A stretch of DNA of 64,000 nt from Alphaproteobacteria bacterium (GCA_020632955.1 JACKEO010000002.1:248001-312000), one strand, 5' to 3'. Counted from the stretch's first letter, positions 43,465 to 53,230 are shown. The notes: generated by a model from the letters alone, not told the origin. Translations and numbers: made by a program.

Positions 43465-44991
43465 ATGCCCGCGTCCGAAGCTGGCGCGCCGCCGGCGCCC
43501 TTCCGCCTCTACAACACGCTCTCGCGCCAGGTCGAGCCCTTCGAGCCCCTCGTGCCGGGGCACGTCTCGATCTACGCCTGCGGGATGACGGTCTACGACC
43601 ACGCCCACGTGGGCCACGCCCGCGCCTTCGTGGTCTTCGACGCCTTCGTCCGCTGGCTGCGCACGGGCGGCTGGTCGGTGCGCTTCGTGCGCAACTACAC
43701 CGACGTCGACGACAAGATCATCCGGCGGGCCGCCGAGCTGGGCGAGGATCCCTTCGCGCTGGCCCAGCGCTACATCGACGACTTCCGCGCCGACTGCGAC
43801 GCGCTCGAGCTCGCGCCGCCCGAGGCCGAGCCCCGCGTCACCACGTCGATGGACGACATCCTGGCGATGATCGGCGAGCTCGTCGCCAAGGGTCACGCCT
43901 ACGCCCAGGGCGGCAGCGTCTGGTTCCGGGTCGACTCCTTCGCCGACTACGGCCAGCTCTCGGGGCAGCGTCCCGACAAGGTGTGCGCCGCCCCCGACAC
44001 GGGCGACAAGGCCGATCCCCGCGACTTCGCCCTGTGGAAGGCGGCCAAGGACGGCGAGCCCAGCTGGCCCAGCCCCTGGGGCCCGGGCCGGCCCGGGTGG
44101 CACATCGAGTGCTCCGCGATGGCGCGCTCCTGCCTCGGCCACACCATCGACATCCACGGCGGCGGCCTCGACCTCGTCTTCCCCCACCACGAGAACGAGA
44201 TCGCCCAGTCCACCTGCGCGAACGGCCAGCCCTTCTCCCGCTGGTGGATGCACAACGGCCTGCTCACCCTGGTCAAGCACACCGCCGACGGCGTGGTGCA
44301 GGACGTGAAGATGGGCAAGAGCCTGGGCAACGTGGTGAACATCCGCGACGCCCTGCAGCAGGTGCCCGCCGAGGCGCTGCGGCTCTACTACCTGCAGGCG
44401 CACTACCGCTCGCCCCTCCCGTGGACGGACGACGCGCTCACCGAGGCCCTGGCGATGCTGGCGCGGCTCTACGAGGCCCGCGAGCTGGCCGCGCGGATGC
44501 AGGGCGAGGGCGATGCCGACCGGGTGGCCGAGGCGCTGGGTGCCGACGCGCAGGAGGTGCTGTCCCTGGGCCGCGCCTTCCCCGAGCGCTTCGCGCAGGC
44601 CCTGGCCGACGACTTCAACACCTCGGCCGCGCTGGGCCTCGCCTTCGAGCTCACGCGGGCGCTGAACCGTCTGGCCAACCACAAGAAGGCGGCGTCACGC
44701 GGCGGTCCGGTGGTGGGCCCTGCGCTCGAGGCGCTCGCCCACCTGTCGGTCCTGGGCCTGCTCACGCGCACCTCCGAGGCCTTCGACGAGGAGGTGAAGG
44801 ACAAGCGCCTCGCCGCCCTCGGCATCGACCGCGCGCACGTGGAGCAGCTCCTCGCCCAGCGCACCCAGGCCCGCGCCGACAAGGACTGGGCCCGCGCCGA
44901 CGCGCTGCGCGCCGAGCTCGACGCGCTGCGCATCGTGGTCATGGACCGCCCCGGCGGCGTGGCCTGGAAGCTGCGGCTCACCGAAGGCTAG
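43465..44991 (+). CDS. cysS: Cysteinyl-tRNA synthetase
   Basis: Charges tRNA-Cys. It has 508 residues. The HIGH motif is HVGH (48-51) after ACGMTVYDHA, with zinc ligand Cys39; WHIECSAMA and HHENEIAQS supply the other zinc ligands. The class I KMSKS loop reads KMGKS (282-286) in VKMGKSLGN, a Ser-to-Gly change. A C-terminal anticodon-binding/helical region follows. ATG 43465 starts five bases after the carD stop. The Cys39-to-zinc motif set is intact, so activity is expected. Confidence 0.95.
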   Translation: MPASEAGAPPAPFRLYNTLSRQVEPFEPLVPGHVSIYACGMTVYDHAHVGHARAFVVFDAFVRWLRTGGWSVRFVRNYTDVDDKIIRRAAELGEDPFALAQRYIDDFRADCDALELAPPEAEPRVTTSMDDILAMIGELVAKGHAYAQGGSVWFRVDSFADYGQLSGQRPDKVCAAPDTGDKADPRDFALWKAAKDGEPSWPSPWGPGRPGWHIECSAMARSCLGHTIDIHGGGLDLVFPHHENEIAQSTCANGQPFSRWWMHNGLLTLVKHTADGVVQDVKMGKSLGNVVNIRDALQQVPAEALRLYYLQAHYRSPLPWTDDALTEALAMLARLYEARELAARMQGEGDADRVAEALGADAQEVLSLGRAFPERFAQALADDFNTSAALGLAFELTRALNRLANHKKAASRGGPVVGPALEALAHLSVLGLLTRTSEAFDEEVKDKRLAALGIDRAHVEQLLAQRTQARADKDWARADALRAELDALRIVVMDRPGGVAWKLRLTEG

Positions 44992-45017
44992 CCGCGTGCC
45001 GCGGCCGCTCGCGGTCG

Positions 45018-47966
45018 CTACAGCGAGAAGCCCACGCCCACGGTGCCGAGGATCTGCTCGTCCTCGAGCGTGCCGCGCACGAGGCCGCTGTCGGCGCCCT
45101 CCACCTGCAGCGACCGCTTCTGGTAGCCGAAGCCCAGGTCGATCACGAAGTGCTTCGTGACGTCGAAGCCCAGGTTGACGTCGAGGTTCCCGGCGTAGGG
45201 CACGGTGGCGTAGGCGAAGCCCGCGCTGCCCGACACCACCATGTACATCTTCCAGAACTCGGCCCCGAGCTCCAGCCCGGCGTCGAGACCGGGCAGACCG
45301 AGCGCCTCGTACTCGATGGTGCAGCCCACCGCGGTGCAGCCACGGAAGGTGATGAAGTCGTCGTAGCGGAAGCCCGCCTTCACGCCGAGGTGGACGACGT
45401 CGCGCTTCACCTTGAAGGGGTAGCGGCCGATCACCAGCGCCTTCGCGGCGAAGAGGTTGTCGGGCGCGTCGGAGGCGAAGGCGGGGTTGGCCACCACGTA
45501 GCGGCTGTAGCGGAAGCGCCCCTGGAAGCCCAGGTAGGGCACCTTGGGGATGAAGGCGCGCAGGTCGAACTCGCCGCCCAGCGGCACCGGGCCACCGCCG
45601 CGGGAGCCGCCCCAGCCCAGCGGCTGATCCAGCAGCGTGCCCGAGTCGTCGGTGGGCGACTGCTCGAAGGTGTAGCCCGACACCATGAAGGACAGGTGTG
45701 CCCGGAGGAAGGGCCGGTCGCGGCTCTCGACCAGCGGCTTGGGCTCGGGCTCCGGCTCGGGCTCCGGCTCGACGACCGCCACGGGCTCGCCGGAGACCAT
45801 CAGCTCGAGGGTGGCCAGCGCCGCCCCGTCGTCGACGACGACGTTGAGCTTCACCATCGACGGCGCGTCGGCGGGCACCTCCACCGTGGCCGTGTAGATG
45901 CCCTCGCCGGCGTCCTGCACCGGGCCGATGCGCACGCCGCCGGTGCCGAAGACCTCGACGCCGGCGCCGCTGACGCCCACGCCGTCGGCGTCCATCACCT
46001 GGATGGACAGGCTGGCCTGGCCGCCGAAGACCGCCGGATCCGGGGTGGAGGTGACCTCCACCAGGGCGGGCTCGCCGGAGGCCACGGCGTCGGGCACGGT
46101 GACCGGCGCCGGCTTGCCGCCCTCACGGGTGACGTACACGCTGCCCTGGGCGCCGTCCCAGGCGTCGAGCACGCGACGGGCCTGGAAGGTGCCGCTCTGG
46201 GGCAGGGGCGCGGGCAGATCGACGTCGGCCTGCCAGAGGGCGCGGGCGCCCTTGGCGCTGCCGGCCGTGGCGCGCACGATGCCGAGGCCGGCCGTCTTCC
46301 CCGCGGTGTAGACCACCTCGGCGAGGCCGCTCCCGTCGGTGGTGACGGTGTCGGGCAGCGAGCCGTTCTCGGCCGACAGCTCCACGGTGACGCCCGGCAC
46401 GGGGAGGCCGAAGGCGTCGACCGTGGCCAGGGTGACGGTCTGGGCATCGCCCGGCGCCACGCGGGTGCGGGACGGCAGGATCACCACGTGGCCCACGGCG
46501 TTCGCGCTGGGCGGCGCCAGCGCGATCACGCGCAGCAGCACGTCGGTGTCGCCCTCGGCGCTGAGCTCGGCACGGTAGTCGCCGCCCTGCAGGTCGGTGG
46601 TGGGACCCTTGAGTGCCGCACCGGCGGCGCGCACGCGCAGCGGGCGGTCGGCGAGGCCGCTGCCGTCGGCGGCGTAGAGGCTGGCGAAGAGCTTCAGGCC
46701 CGTGCCCGCCTTCGCGAGCTGCGCCGGCTCGGTGGTGAGCTTGATCTGGGAGGGCAGCGGCGGGACGAGGGCGATCTCGACCGCGTCAGACTGGTTGGGG
46801 TTGCCCGACAGCGAGACCTGGATCGTGGCCGCCATCGGCACGCGCCCGTCGGGCGGCGTGTACTGGCCCACGAAGACGCCAGGGCTCTGCGGCAGCGGGT
46901 CGGAGATGCGCCCGGCCGTGGCCGAGAGCACCGGCACGCCGTCGGGGTCGAGGGAGCCGTCGGGACGCAGCACCACCACGCGCACCGGCACGCGGACGCG
47001 GGCGTCGGCCGGCACGCTGGGCGGGATGTCGAAGAGCGCGACCCGCTTGGTGTCGGGCACGCGCAGATCGAGGCTGGACTCGGCCAGGGAGGCCCCGTCG
47101 GCCACGATCTGGGTGGCCATGGTGAGGCCGGGCGGCACGACGATGGGCACCGACGCCTTGCCGGACGCATCGGTCTGCACCGGCCCGAACTCCCGGGTGC
47201 CCACGCGCAGGATCACGTTGGAGCCCGGCGCGGCCGTCACCGGGTAGTCGACCTTGCCCTGCAGCTCGAGCGACAGCGTGCCCCAGACGGTGCCGGGGTT
47301 GCGGCGGTCGATGACCGTGACGATCGCCACGTGCGGGTAGTTGACCGCGGGCGCCTGGTAGCGCGCCGAGAAGCGGCCCCCGCCCAGCGCGACCACGCGG
47401 GTGATCTCGCCGGAGGTGACGCGCACCAGCGCATCGGCCGCCGTGGGCAGCCCGCCGCTCCCCCCGCTCGTGGGCAGCGTGAACGACAGCGTGGCCTCGG
47501 TGTCGCGGCCGAGCACGAGCGTGGTGCTGCTGGCACCCAGCGCCACCTGCTCGGCAGGGGCCGCGGCCACCATGAGGTCGCCGATGATCTCGACCGGCCC
47601 CAGGGCGTCGGTGCGGCCCTTGAGCGTGATCGTGACGCGCCCGGGCTCCTTCACGGCCGGGGCGGTGAAGAGCACGCGGTACAGACCGCCGCCCACGTCG
47701 GCCACCTCGCCGACGCTGCCGGAGGTGACCGTGGCCCGCAGCTTCGCACCCGTGACCGGCGCGCCGTTCGCGTCGAGCAGCAGGGCGTGCACCTGGGCCT
47801 CCGAGCGGCCGTCGCCCGGCACCTCGGCCACCGGCAGGATGCGCGCCACGCCCTCCACGGGCAGGGGCGCCGCCCACGCCGGGCTCACCGCGAGGGTGCA
47901 CACCACCAGGAGCCCAAGGGACCACACCGCGACGGCACGAACCGTCCGCCCGACAACCAGGCGCAT
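45018..47966 (-). CDS. Ig-repeat surface protein with C-terminal outer-membrane barrel
   Basis: A 982-residue exported protein. The signal peptide (about 1-33, AWA cut site) is followed by about seven invasin/intimin-type Ig-like domains (about 35-720), seen as repeated strands such as AQVHALLLDANGAPVTGAKL, VTLATVDAFGLPVPGVTVEL and ASLSIQVMDADGVGVSGAGV. A PEPEPEPEPK linker (about 730-745) leads to a C-terminal antiparallel barrel (about 755-982) ending in Leu (GVGFSL), with alternating strands of an outer-membrane porin type. Ligand unknown; adhesion or predation roles are speculative. ATG 47966 follows GGAGGGCGG. TAGCTT lies 27 bp upstream. Confidence 0.82.
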   Translation of the reverse strand: MRLVVGRTVRAVAVWSLGLLVVCTLAVSPAWAAPLPVEGVARILPVAEVPGDGRSEAQVHALLLDANGAPVTGAKLRATVTSGSVGEVADVGGGLYRVLFTAPAVKEPGRVTITLKGRTDALGPVEIIGDLMVAAAPAEQVALGASSTTLVLGRDTEATLSFTLPTSGGSGGLPTAADALVRVTSGEITRVVALGGGRFSARYQAPAVNYPHVAIVTVIDRRNPGTVWGTLSLELQGKVDYPVTAAPGSNVILRVGTREFGPVQTDASGKASVPIVVPPGLTMATQIVADGASLAESSLDLRVPDTKRVALFDIPPSVPADARVRVPVRVVVLRPDGSLDPDGVPVLSATAGRISDPLPQSPGVFVGQYTPPDGRVPMAATIQVSLSGNPNQSDAVEIALVPPLPSQIKLTTEPAQLAKAGTGLKLFASLYAADGSGLADRPLRVRAAGAALKGPTTDLQGGDYRAELSAEGDTDVLLRVIALAPPSANAVGHVVILPSRTRVAPGDAQTVTLATVDAFGLPVPGVTVELSAENGSLPDTVTTDGSGLAEVVYTAGKTAGLGIVRATAGSAKGARALWQADVDLPAPLPQSGTFQARRVLDAWDGAQGSVYVTREGGKPAPVTVPDAVASGEPALVEVTSTPDPAVFGGQASLSIQVMDADGVGVSGAGVEVFGTGGVRIGPVQDAGEGIYTATVEVPADAPSMVKLNVVVDDGAALATLELMVSGEPVAVVEPEPEPEPEPKPLVESRDRPFLRAHLSFMVSGYTFEQSPTDDSGTLLDQPLGWGGSRGGGPVPLGGEFDLRAFIPKVPYLGFQGRFRYSRYVVANPAFASDAPDNLFAAKALVIGRYPFKVKRDVVHLGVKAGFRYDDFITFRGCTAVGCTIEYEALGLPGLDAGLELGAEFWKMYMVVSGSAGFAYATVPYAGNLDVNLGFDVTKHFVIDLGFGYQKRSLQVEGADSGLVRGTLEDEQILGTVGVGFSL

Positions 47967-47993
47967 CCGCCCTCCACTGCAGGCATCCAGCCG

Positions 47994-47999
47994 AAGCTA
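47994..47999 (-). promoter_or_regulatory. Candidate -10 element (TAGCTT) of the Ig-barrel gene
   Basis: Minus-strand GGGTAGCTTCGG lies about 28 bp upstream of ATG 47966. A TTGACC hexamer occurs further upstream, but its spacing of about 21 bp is too long for a standard promoter. Confidence 0.35.
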
Positions 48000-48093
48000 C
48001 CCCGCACGATCGGGGTCTCCGGTCAACGTCGTGACAACACGGAGACGGCGATCAGCCCGTGGGTGACGGGGCCGCCGGCCTGCGCCGCGCCCC

Positions 48094-49734
48094 TCACGGG
48101 GAGCAGGTGACCGCCACGCCGAAGGAGATGTCGAGGGTGCTGTTGCCGGGCGGCGGATCGTCGAAGACGATGGCGTTCTGCGCCGGATCGTACACCCAGC
48201 CCTCGGTGACCGGCACGCCGTCGAGCTCCACCACCATGGACGGCTGGTAGGGCTTCGCGGTGCCGAGCTTGAAGGTGTAGAGGTCGTCGACCGCCTGCTG
48301 CGCGATCTGGCCGAGCTGCGAAGGCCACTGCGGCTCGCACACGTCGAGGGTGAAGCCGCCGAGGTTGCCGGCCACCTGGACGTAGCCGGCGGGCCCCGCC
48401 TCGGGACCGCTGCAGTTCGTGCCGCCGTTCGGGTTCAGGTCCACCACGGCGTGCGCGCGCACCGTGGCCTGCACCGACTGCGTGCCGTAGCTCTGGAAGC
48501 GCGTGGAGTAGGAGTTGAAGTAGAACATCGGGTTGGTGGCGTAGCCCGACGACTGATCGCGCTCGTCGCTCACGAAGATGATGTGGAGCGGCGCGCCCGG
48601 CGTGCGGAAGCCGATGTTGCATCCGCCCGGCTTGCGGACCGGATCGTCGTTGTCCATCGCGAGGCTGGTGAGGCCCAGGAGCGCCTCGGTGAGGCCGTGA
48701 TCCGTGCCGAGCTGCACGGCCGCCTTGAACTTGGCCTCCCACCCCGACGTCTGCGGCGTGAGCCAGCCCTTCGTGCTGTTGCCGTCCTTGCGGAAGCAGC
48801 CGTCCTCCAGGGTGAGCACGCCCACCTTCCAGTCGGCCCCACCGGCGTCCAGCGCCTGGATGAAGGTGCCGATCTGGCTGTTGAGCTGCGTCTGGTGCGA
48901 CTGCATCGAGCAGGACTGGTCGACCGCGAAGATGATGTCGAGCGGCAGCACCTCGGGCACGTCGTACTGCTTGTCGATGAGGCTGGCGTACACGCCGTTC
49001 GCCTCGACGTCGGCGGTGCGCTCGCCCGCGGGATCGGTGCTCTGCACCACGAGGCGGCCCGTGGTGGCCCCCGGCACCTCGGCGTCGAAGTCGATGGCCA
49101 GATCCCACGACTGGCCCTCCACCAGCGTGAGGTTCTCGGGCACGCGGCTGCCGATCGACAGGCGCCCGTCGGCCGTCTCGAGCACGATGCTGGTGACGTC
49201 GAGGGGCTCGGTGCCCACGTTGGTGAGCGTGAAGATGCCCTGGGTGCCGCAGGGCACGTACTTGTCGCCCAGGTCGAGCACGGACGGCTCGATCAGCAGC
49301 TCGGGCACGGCACCGCGACCGAAGAGGTCGACGTAGGACTCGTCGGCGTTGTCGGCATCCGAGTAGACGGTGACCAGGCCCTCGGCGTCGCCACCGCCGT
49401 CAGGCGCGAAGGCCACGTCGAACTCCCAGGACTCGCCCGCGAGCAGCGTCTTCGGGAAGCTCTCCTCGGCGACGAAGCTGAAGCCGGCGTCGCCCGTGAG
49501 CACCATGCCGTCGATGGTGAGCGCGTCGTACCCGATGTTCGTGGCCTTGATGCGCTTCTGCTCGCGATCCACGCTGGCCAGCTCGCCGAACTGGATCTCC
49601 GGCGGCACGACCTCGATGGCCGGGAGCTGCTGCTCGACACCGGGCTTGCGCGGACGGAACTGCACGTCCGGATCGCAGGCGGCACCGAGGGAGACGGCGA
49701 ACAGGAGGGGGACGCTGACAGCGCGCGTGCGCAT
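48094..49734 (-). CDS. VWA-domain lipoprotein with two Ig-like repeats
   Basis: A 546-residue lipoprotein. Signal peptide with lipobox LGAAC (Cys20, next residue Asp). Two choice-of-anchor-D/ASH-type beta domains (about 45-140 and 145-250) show ATNIGYDALTIDGMVLTGDA and FTLTNVGTEPLDVTSIVLET. A von Willebrand A domain (about 260-460) has the metal site DQSCS (Asp272) after IIFAVDQSCSM. The C-terminus is another beta domain with two Cys. Adhesion or protein-complex assembly is expected. An Asp after the lipid Cys suggests inner-membrane retention by E. coli-like rules, uncertain here. It is unusual that VWA follows, not precedes, the Ig domains. TAGCAT at 49768-49773 is 33 bp upstream. Confidence 0.82.
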   Translation of the reverse strand: MRTRAVSVPLLFAVSLGAACDPDVQFRPRKPGVEQQLPAIEVVPPEIQFGELASVDREQKRIKATNIGYDALTIDGMVLTGDAGFSFVAEESFPKTLLAGESWEFDVAFAPDGGGDAEGLVTVYSDADNADESYVDLFGRGAVPELLIEPSVLDLGDKYVPCGTQGIFTLTNVGTEPLDVTSIVLETADGRLSIGSRVPENLTLVEGQSWDLAIDFDAEVPGATTGRLVVQSTDPAGERTADVEANGVYASLIDKQYDVPEVLPLDIIFAVDQSCSMQSHQTQLNSQIGTFIQALDAGGADWKVGVLTLEDGCFRKDGNSTKGWLTPQTSGWEAKFKAAVQLGTDHGLTEALLGLTSLAMDNDDPVRKPGGCNIGFRTPGAPLHIIFVSDERDQSSGYATNPMFYFNSYSTRFQSYGTQSVQATVRAHAVVDLNPNGGTNCSGPEAGPAGYVQVAGNLGGFTLDVCEPQWPSQLGQIAQQAVDDLYTFKLGTAKPYQPSMVVELDGVPVTEGWVYDPAQNAIVFDDPPPGNSTLDISFGVAVTCSP

Positions 49735-49767
49735 CCACGCACCTCGGGAGGCGGGAGAGTCCCCCGG

Positions 49768-49773
49768 ATGCTA
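49768..49773 (-). promoter_or_regulatory. Candidate -10 element (TAGCAT) of the VWA lipoprotein gene
   Basis: Minus-strand GGGTAGCATCC, identical in core to that upstream of the membrane-protein gene at 53206. No -35 was recognised. Confidence 0.35.
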
Positions 49774-49846
49774 CCCGAACCCCGAAGCGTCCGCACGACG
49801 ATCCGCGGAAGATCCACGACAACGGCCTCGCGGGCCTGCCGCAGCC

Positions 49847-50068
49847 CTAGCGGAGCATCTCGCCGAAGGCGTGCGCGAGCGGCGCCGCGGCCTCCTGGGC
49901 GGGGGCGTCGGCCGGAGCGTCGGTGCGACCGCAGTCGCAGCCGTCACAGGGCGCCGTGGTGCGGGCACGCTCGCCCTCGCAGGCCTCGCCGTCGGCGGCC
50001 GCGAGCGCCGCGGGCGACAGCATGCCCAGCGCCACGGCCACCACCAGGGGATGCGCACCGACCTTCAC
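49847..50068 (-). CDS. Small secreted Cys-containing protein
   Basis: A 73-residue protein with signal peptide (LSPAALA, cut near residue 23) and a short mature part with Cys residues (ACEGER and CDGCDCG). The pairs are close together, so metal or disulfide use is possible. No family was recognised. GTG 50068 follows GGAGG six bases upstream. A TAGCAG element lies about 20 bp upstream (50087-50092). Divergent from the ABC-F gene. Confidence 0.6.
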   Translation of the reverse strand: MKVGAHPLVVAVALGMLSPAALAAADGEACEGERARTTAPCDGCDCGRTDAPADAPAQEAAAPLAHAFGEMLR

Positions 50069-50230
50069 GACGTCCTCCGAGCTGCCCTGCTACGCGGATC
50101 GCTCCGGCGATGCCACCCCTGCGTACACGACGTGACGCCGTGCGGACGCTCCCCGCCTCGCCACCCCGGCGCCCCCCACGTTACCCGCGCCGCCCCCCAG
50201 CACAGCCCGCGTCCCGGGCGAGGAGGCCCC

Positions 50231-51838
50231 GTGATCACCATCTCCAACGTGGTGAAGGGCTTCGGCGGACGCACGCTCTTCGAGAACGTGAACGTCGCGT
50301 TCCGACCCGGCGTCCGCTACGGCCTGACCGGTCCGAACGGCGCCGGCAAGACCACCTTCATGAAGATGCTCATCGGCGCCGAGGAGCCCGACGGCGGCGG
50401 CATCCAGCGCCCCAAGCGCACGGCCTGGCTGCGCCAGGACCACTCCGCCTTCGACGAGCACAAGGCCCTCGACACCGTGATCATGGGCAACGCCCGCCTC
50501 GCCGAGGCCATGCGCGCCAAGGAGGAGATCTACGCCCGCGGCGAGTTCACCGACGAGGACAACGAGGCCCTCGGCGAGCTCGAGTGCGTGGTGGCCGAGG
50601 AGAACGGGTACGTGGCCGAGGCCGACGCCGCCACGCTGCTGGTGGGCACCGGCGTGCCGCAGGACCTGCACGATCGCCCCATGTCGGAGCTCCAGGGCGA
50701 CATGAAGCTGCGCGTGCTCCTCGCCCAGGCGCTCTTCGGCGACCCCGAGGCCCTGCTCCTCGACGAGCCCACCAACCACCTTGACCTCGACGCCATCCGC
50801 TGGCTCCAGGACCACCTCCTCGCCTTCCAGGGCGTGCTGGTGGTGATCAGCCACGATCGCCGCTTCCTCAACGAGGTGTGCGACCGCATCGCCGACATCG
50901 ACTTCGAGACCATCATCGAGTACGCCGGCAACTACGACGACATGGTGCGGCAGAAGGCGCAGATCCGCGGACGCATCGAGAAGGAGACGGCCGCCAAGGA
51001 GAAGAAGATCGAGCAGCTGCAGGACTTCCTCCAGCGCTTCGGTGCCGGCTCCCGCGCCAGCCAGGCCCGCTCCCGCGCCAAGGAGATCGAGAAGCTCCGG
51101 CCCGACGAGATCAAGCGCAGCAACATCGTCCGCCCCTACATCCGCTTCGACGAGGGCGACGCCAGCGGGCGCGACGTCCTGGAGGTCCGCGGCCTGTCCT
51201 TCGCCTACGAGGAGGGGGCGCCGATCTTCACCGACCTCCACACCCGCGTGGGCCGCGGCGAGAAGGTGGCGATCGTCGGCGGCTCGGGCCTCGGCAAGAC
51301 GACGCTCTGCAAGGTGCTCGTGGGCCGGATGGCGCCCACCGAGGGCAGCCTGGTCTGGGGCCACAACGTGCGCGTGGGCTACTTCGCCGAGCACCACCGC
51401 GACGAGATCGAGCCCGGCCACACGGTCTTCAGCTGGCTGCACGCGCAGCGCCCCGAGATGGACCACCAGGACGTGCGGGCCATCCTGGGCCGCATGCTCT
51501 TCTCGGGCGAGGACGGCGCCAAGCCCACGGCCACCCTGTCGGGCGGCGAGGCGGCCCGCCTGATGTTCTGCAAGCTGATCATCAAGCGCTACAACGTGCT
51601 CGTGCTCGACGAGCCCACGAACCACCTCGACCTCGAGAGCATCAGCGCGCTGCGCGAGGCCATCGAGGCCTTCCCGGGCACCATCTTCTACGTGACCCAC
51701 GATCGCGACCTGGCGGATGCCGCCAGCCGCATCCTGGCCTACCCCGAGCGCGGCACGCTGCTCGACTACACCGGGAACATGGAGGAGTACCTGACCTGGT
51801 ACGACAAGCACCACGAGCGCGCCCGCCACGCGAGCTGA
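50231..51838 (+). CDS. ABC-F ATPase, YbiT-like
   Basis: A 535-residue cytoplasmic ATPase with two nucleotide-binding domains and no membrane segments; ABC-F proteins act on ribosomes in translation. Walker A GPNGAGKTTF and GGSGLGKTTL; Walker B LLLDEPTNHLDLD and LVLDEPTNHLDLE. The first signature is degenerate (LQGDMKLR) as is common in YbiT-type proteins, and the second is LSGGEAARL. A linker with AKEKKIEQLQDFLQRFG joins the domains. GTG 50231 follows AGGAGG with spacing 4. It is unclear whether it protects from antibiotics or serves housekeeping. Confidence 0.93.
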   Translation: MITISNVVKGFGGRTLFENVNVAFRPGVRYGLTGPNGAGKTTFMKMLIGAEEPDGGGIQRPKRTAWLRQDHSAFDEHKALDTVIMGNARLAEAMRAKEEIYARGEFTDEDNEALGELECVVAEENGYVAEADAATLLVGTGVPQDLHDRPMSELQGDMKLRVLLAQALFGDPEALLLDEPTNHLDLDAIRWLQDHLLAFQGVLVVISHDRRFLNEVCDRIADIDFETIIEYAGNYDDMVRQKAQIRGRIEKETAAKEKKIEQLQDFLQRFGAGSRASQARSRAKEIEKLRPDEIKRSNIVRPYIRFDEGDASGRDVLEVRGLSFAYEEGAPIFTDLHTRVGRGEKVAIVGGSGLGKTTLCKVLVGRMAPTEGSLVWGHNVRVGYFAEHHRDEIEPGHTVFSWLHAQRPEMDHQDVRAILGRMLFSGEDGAKPTATLSGGEAARLMFCKLIIKRYNVLVLDEPTNHLDLESISALREAIEAFPGTIFYVTHDRDLADAASRILAYPERGTLLDYTGNMEEYLTWYDKHHERARHAS

Positions 51839-51847
51839 TCGCGCGGG

Positions 51848-53206
51848 TCAGCGCGAGCGCTGCATCCACCAGCGGCCCAGCGCGTCCACCGTGGACGCCC
51901 ACCACGCCCAGGTGAGCAGGGGCAGGCCGAAGCAGGCCACCCCCAGGGTCCAGCGCATGCTCGACAGCGCCGCGAGCGCCGGCTCCGGCGAGCCTCCCGC
52001 CTGGTGCCGCAGGGTGTAGGCCACGGCCACGCCCATCGCGACCGGTGCGGCGGCCCCCACCTGCGCGATCACGCCCCCGAGCAGCGCGCCGTCGAGCAGC
52101 GCGCCCATCGGCGGGTCCAACGGCTGCGGCGGGAACTCGGTCTTCCAGGAGGTGCGCGCGAGCCACGCGACCACGGCCACCGCGGTGGTCATGGCCGCCA
52201 GGCCCACGGGCCCGCCCAGCTGCGCCACCAGGGGACTCTGGAGGGCCTGCTCCAGCACCCCGACGCCAGCCCCCAGGAGCACGGCGGGCGCGGGCAGGGC
52301 GAGCACCAGCAGCAGCCAGGTGAGCCAGCGCACCGACCGATCCGAGCGCTCCCGGTGCGCGCCGCTGGCCGAGACCAGCCGCGCCAGTCGACGCGCGCTC
52401 CACACCGACGCCGACAGCGGCAGGGCCAGTCCGAGCACCACGCCCGTGACCGCGAAGGTGCCGGCACCGGCGCCCACGCGCACCGCGAGCACCGAGCCGT
52501 CGCGGGCCGACACCACCACCAGCGCCAGGCCCGCCGCCAGCGCACCGAGGGTCAGCGGCAGGCTGAGTCCTCCCGCGATGCCGGTGCGCCAGTCGTCCAT
52601 CCGTGCGCGATCCGCCACCGGCGCGTCGTCGGGGGGCACCGCCAGTCGTGCGCCCTGCGCGCCCGCGAGCGTGCCCAGGCCCGCGCCCGCGGCGAGTGCG
52701 ATGGCCGCCGCCCAGGGACCCATGCCCACCAGCCAGGCCAGCCCCTGGAGTCGGGTCTCGCCGTCGGGGGCCAGCAGCGCGCCGCGCGTCGTGAAGGAGA
52801 CCAGGGGCACCACGGCGGCCAGGGCGGCGGTGGTGAGGCCCGCGATCGTGCCCGCAGCCGCCGCATCGCGCTCGCGCAGCGCAGGATGGGCTCCCCAGCC
52901 GGCCCAGCCACCTGCGGCGATCCAGACCGGGGGCACGAACACGAGGGTGGCCAGGCCCACGCCGAGCTCGCCCGCCCACACCGCCGAGGAGGCCGGCCAC
53001 GCGACCACGGCCGCGAGGAGGCCGCCCAGCGCACCCGCCCGCACCGCACGCGCCGCGAGACGCTCCGACAGCTCGGGCGTGCGCACCACGTCGCCCCGCG
53101 CGCGCACCATGTCCCGGAGCTGCGCCACGTCCAGGTGCTCGCCGTCCCGGATCACGTCCGAAGGGTCGGTCACCCGCACGCGCCGACCCGCGCTCGCCTG
53201 AAGCAC
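51848..53206 (-). CDS. Polytopic membrane protein of unknown function
   Basis: A 452-residue protein with about ten membrane helices after an N-terminal cytoplasmic segment of about 55 residues. The N-terminal part is charged (RMVRARGDVV-type). No transporter signature was recognised, and the family cannot be named. GTG 53206 is the chosen start; the frame offers ATG-like alternatives further in. TAGCAT at 53231-53236 lies about 25 bp upstream. Convergent with the ABC-F gene with a nine-base gap. Confidence 0.65.
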   Translation of the reverse strand: MLQASAGRRVRVTDPSDVIRDGEHLDVAQLRDMVRARGDVVRTPELSERLAARAVRAGALGGLLAAVVAWPASSAVWAGELGVGLATLVFVPPVWIAAGGWAGWGAHPALRERDAAAAGTIAGLTTAALAAVVPLVSFTTRGALLAPDGETRLQGLAWLVGMGPWAAAIALAAGAGLGTLAGAQGARLAVPPDDAPVADRARMDDWRTGIAGGLSLPLTLGALAAGLALVVVSARDGSVLAVRVGAGAGTFAVTGVVLGLALPLSASVWSARRLARLVSASGAHRERSDRSVRWLTWLLLVLALPAPAVLLGAGVGVLEQALQSPLVAQLGGPVGLAAMTTAVAVVAWLARTSWKTEFPPQPLDPPMGALLDGALLGGVIAQVGAAAPVAMGVAVAYTLRHQAGGSPEPALAALSSMRWTLGVACFGLPLLTWAWWASTVDALGRWWMQRSR

Positions 53207-53230
53207 ACCCTCACGGCACCTCCGGCCGGC

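Noticed and set aside
47981..48040. TTGACC with TAGCTT as a full promoter of the Ig-barrel gene
   Set aside because: The spacing is about 21 bp, too long for a standard sigma-70 site; only the TAGCTT element was kept.
43983..48110. A 1,375-codon plus-strand reading frame
   Set aside because: It spans cysS in another frame and the Ig-barrel gene in antisense, with shadow-type composition and no domain.
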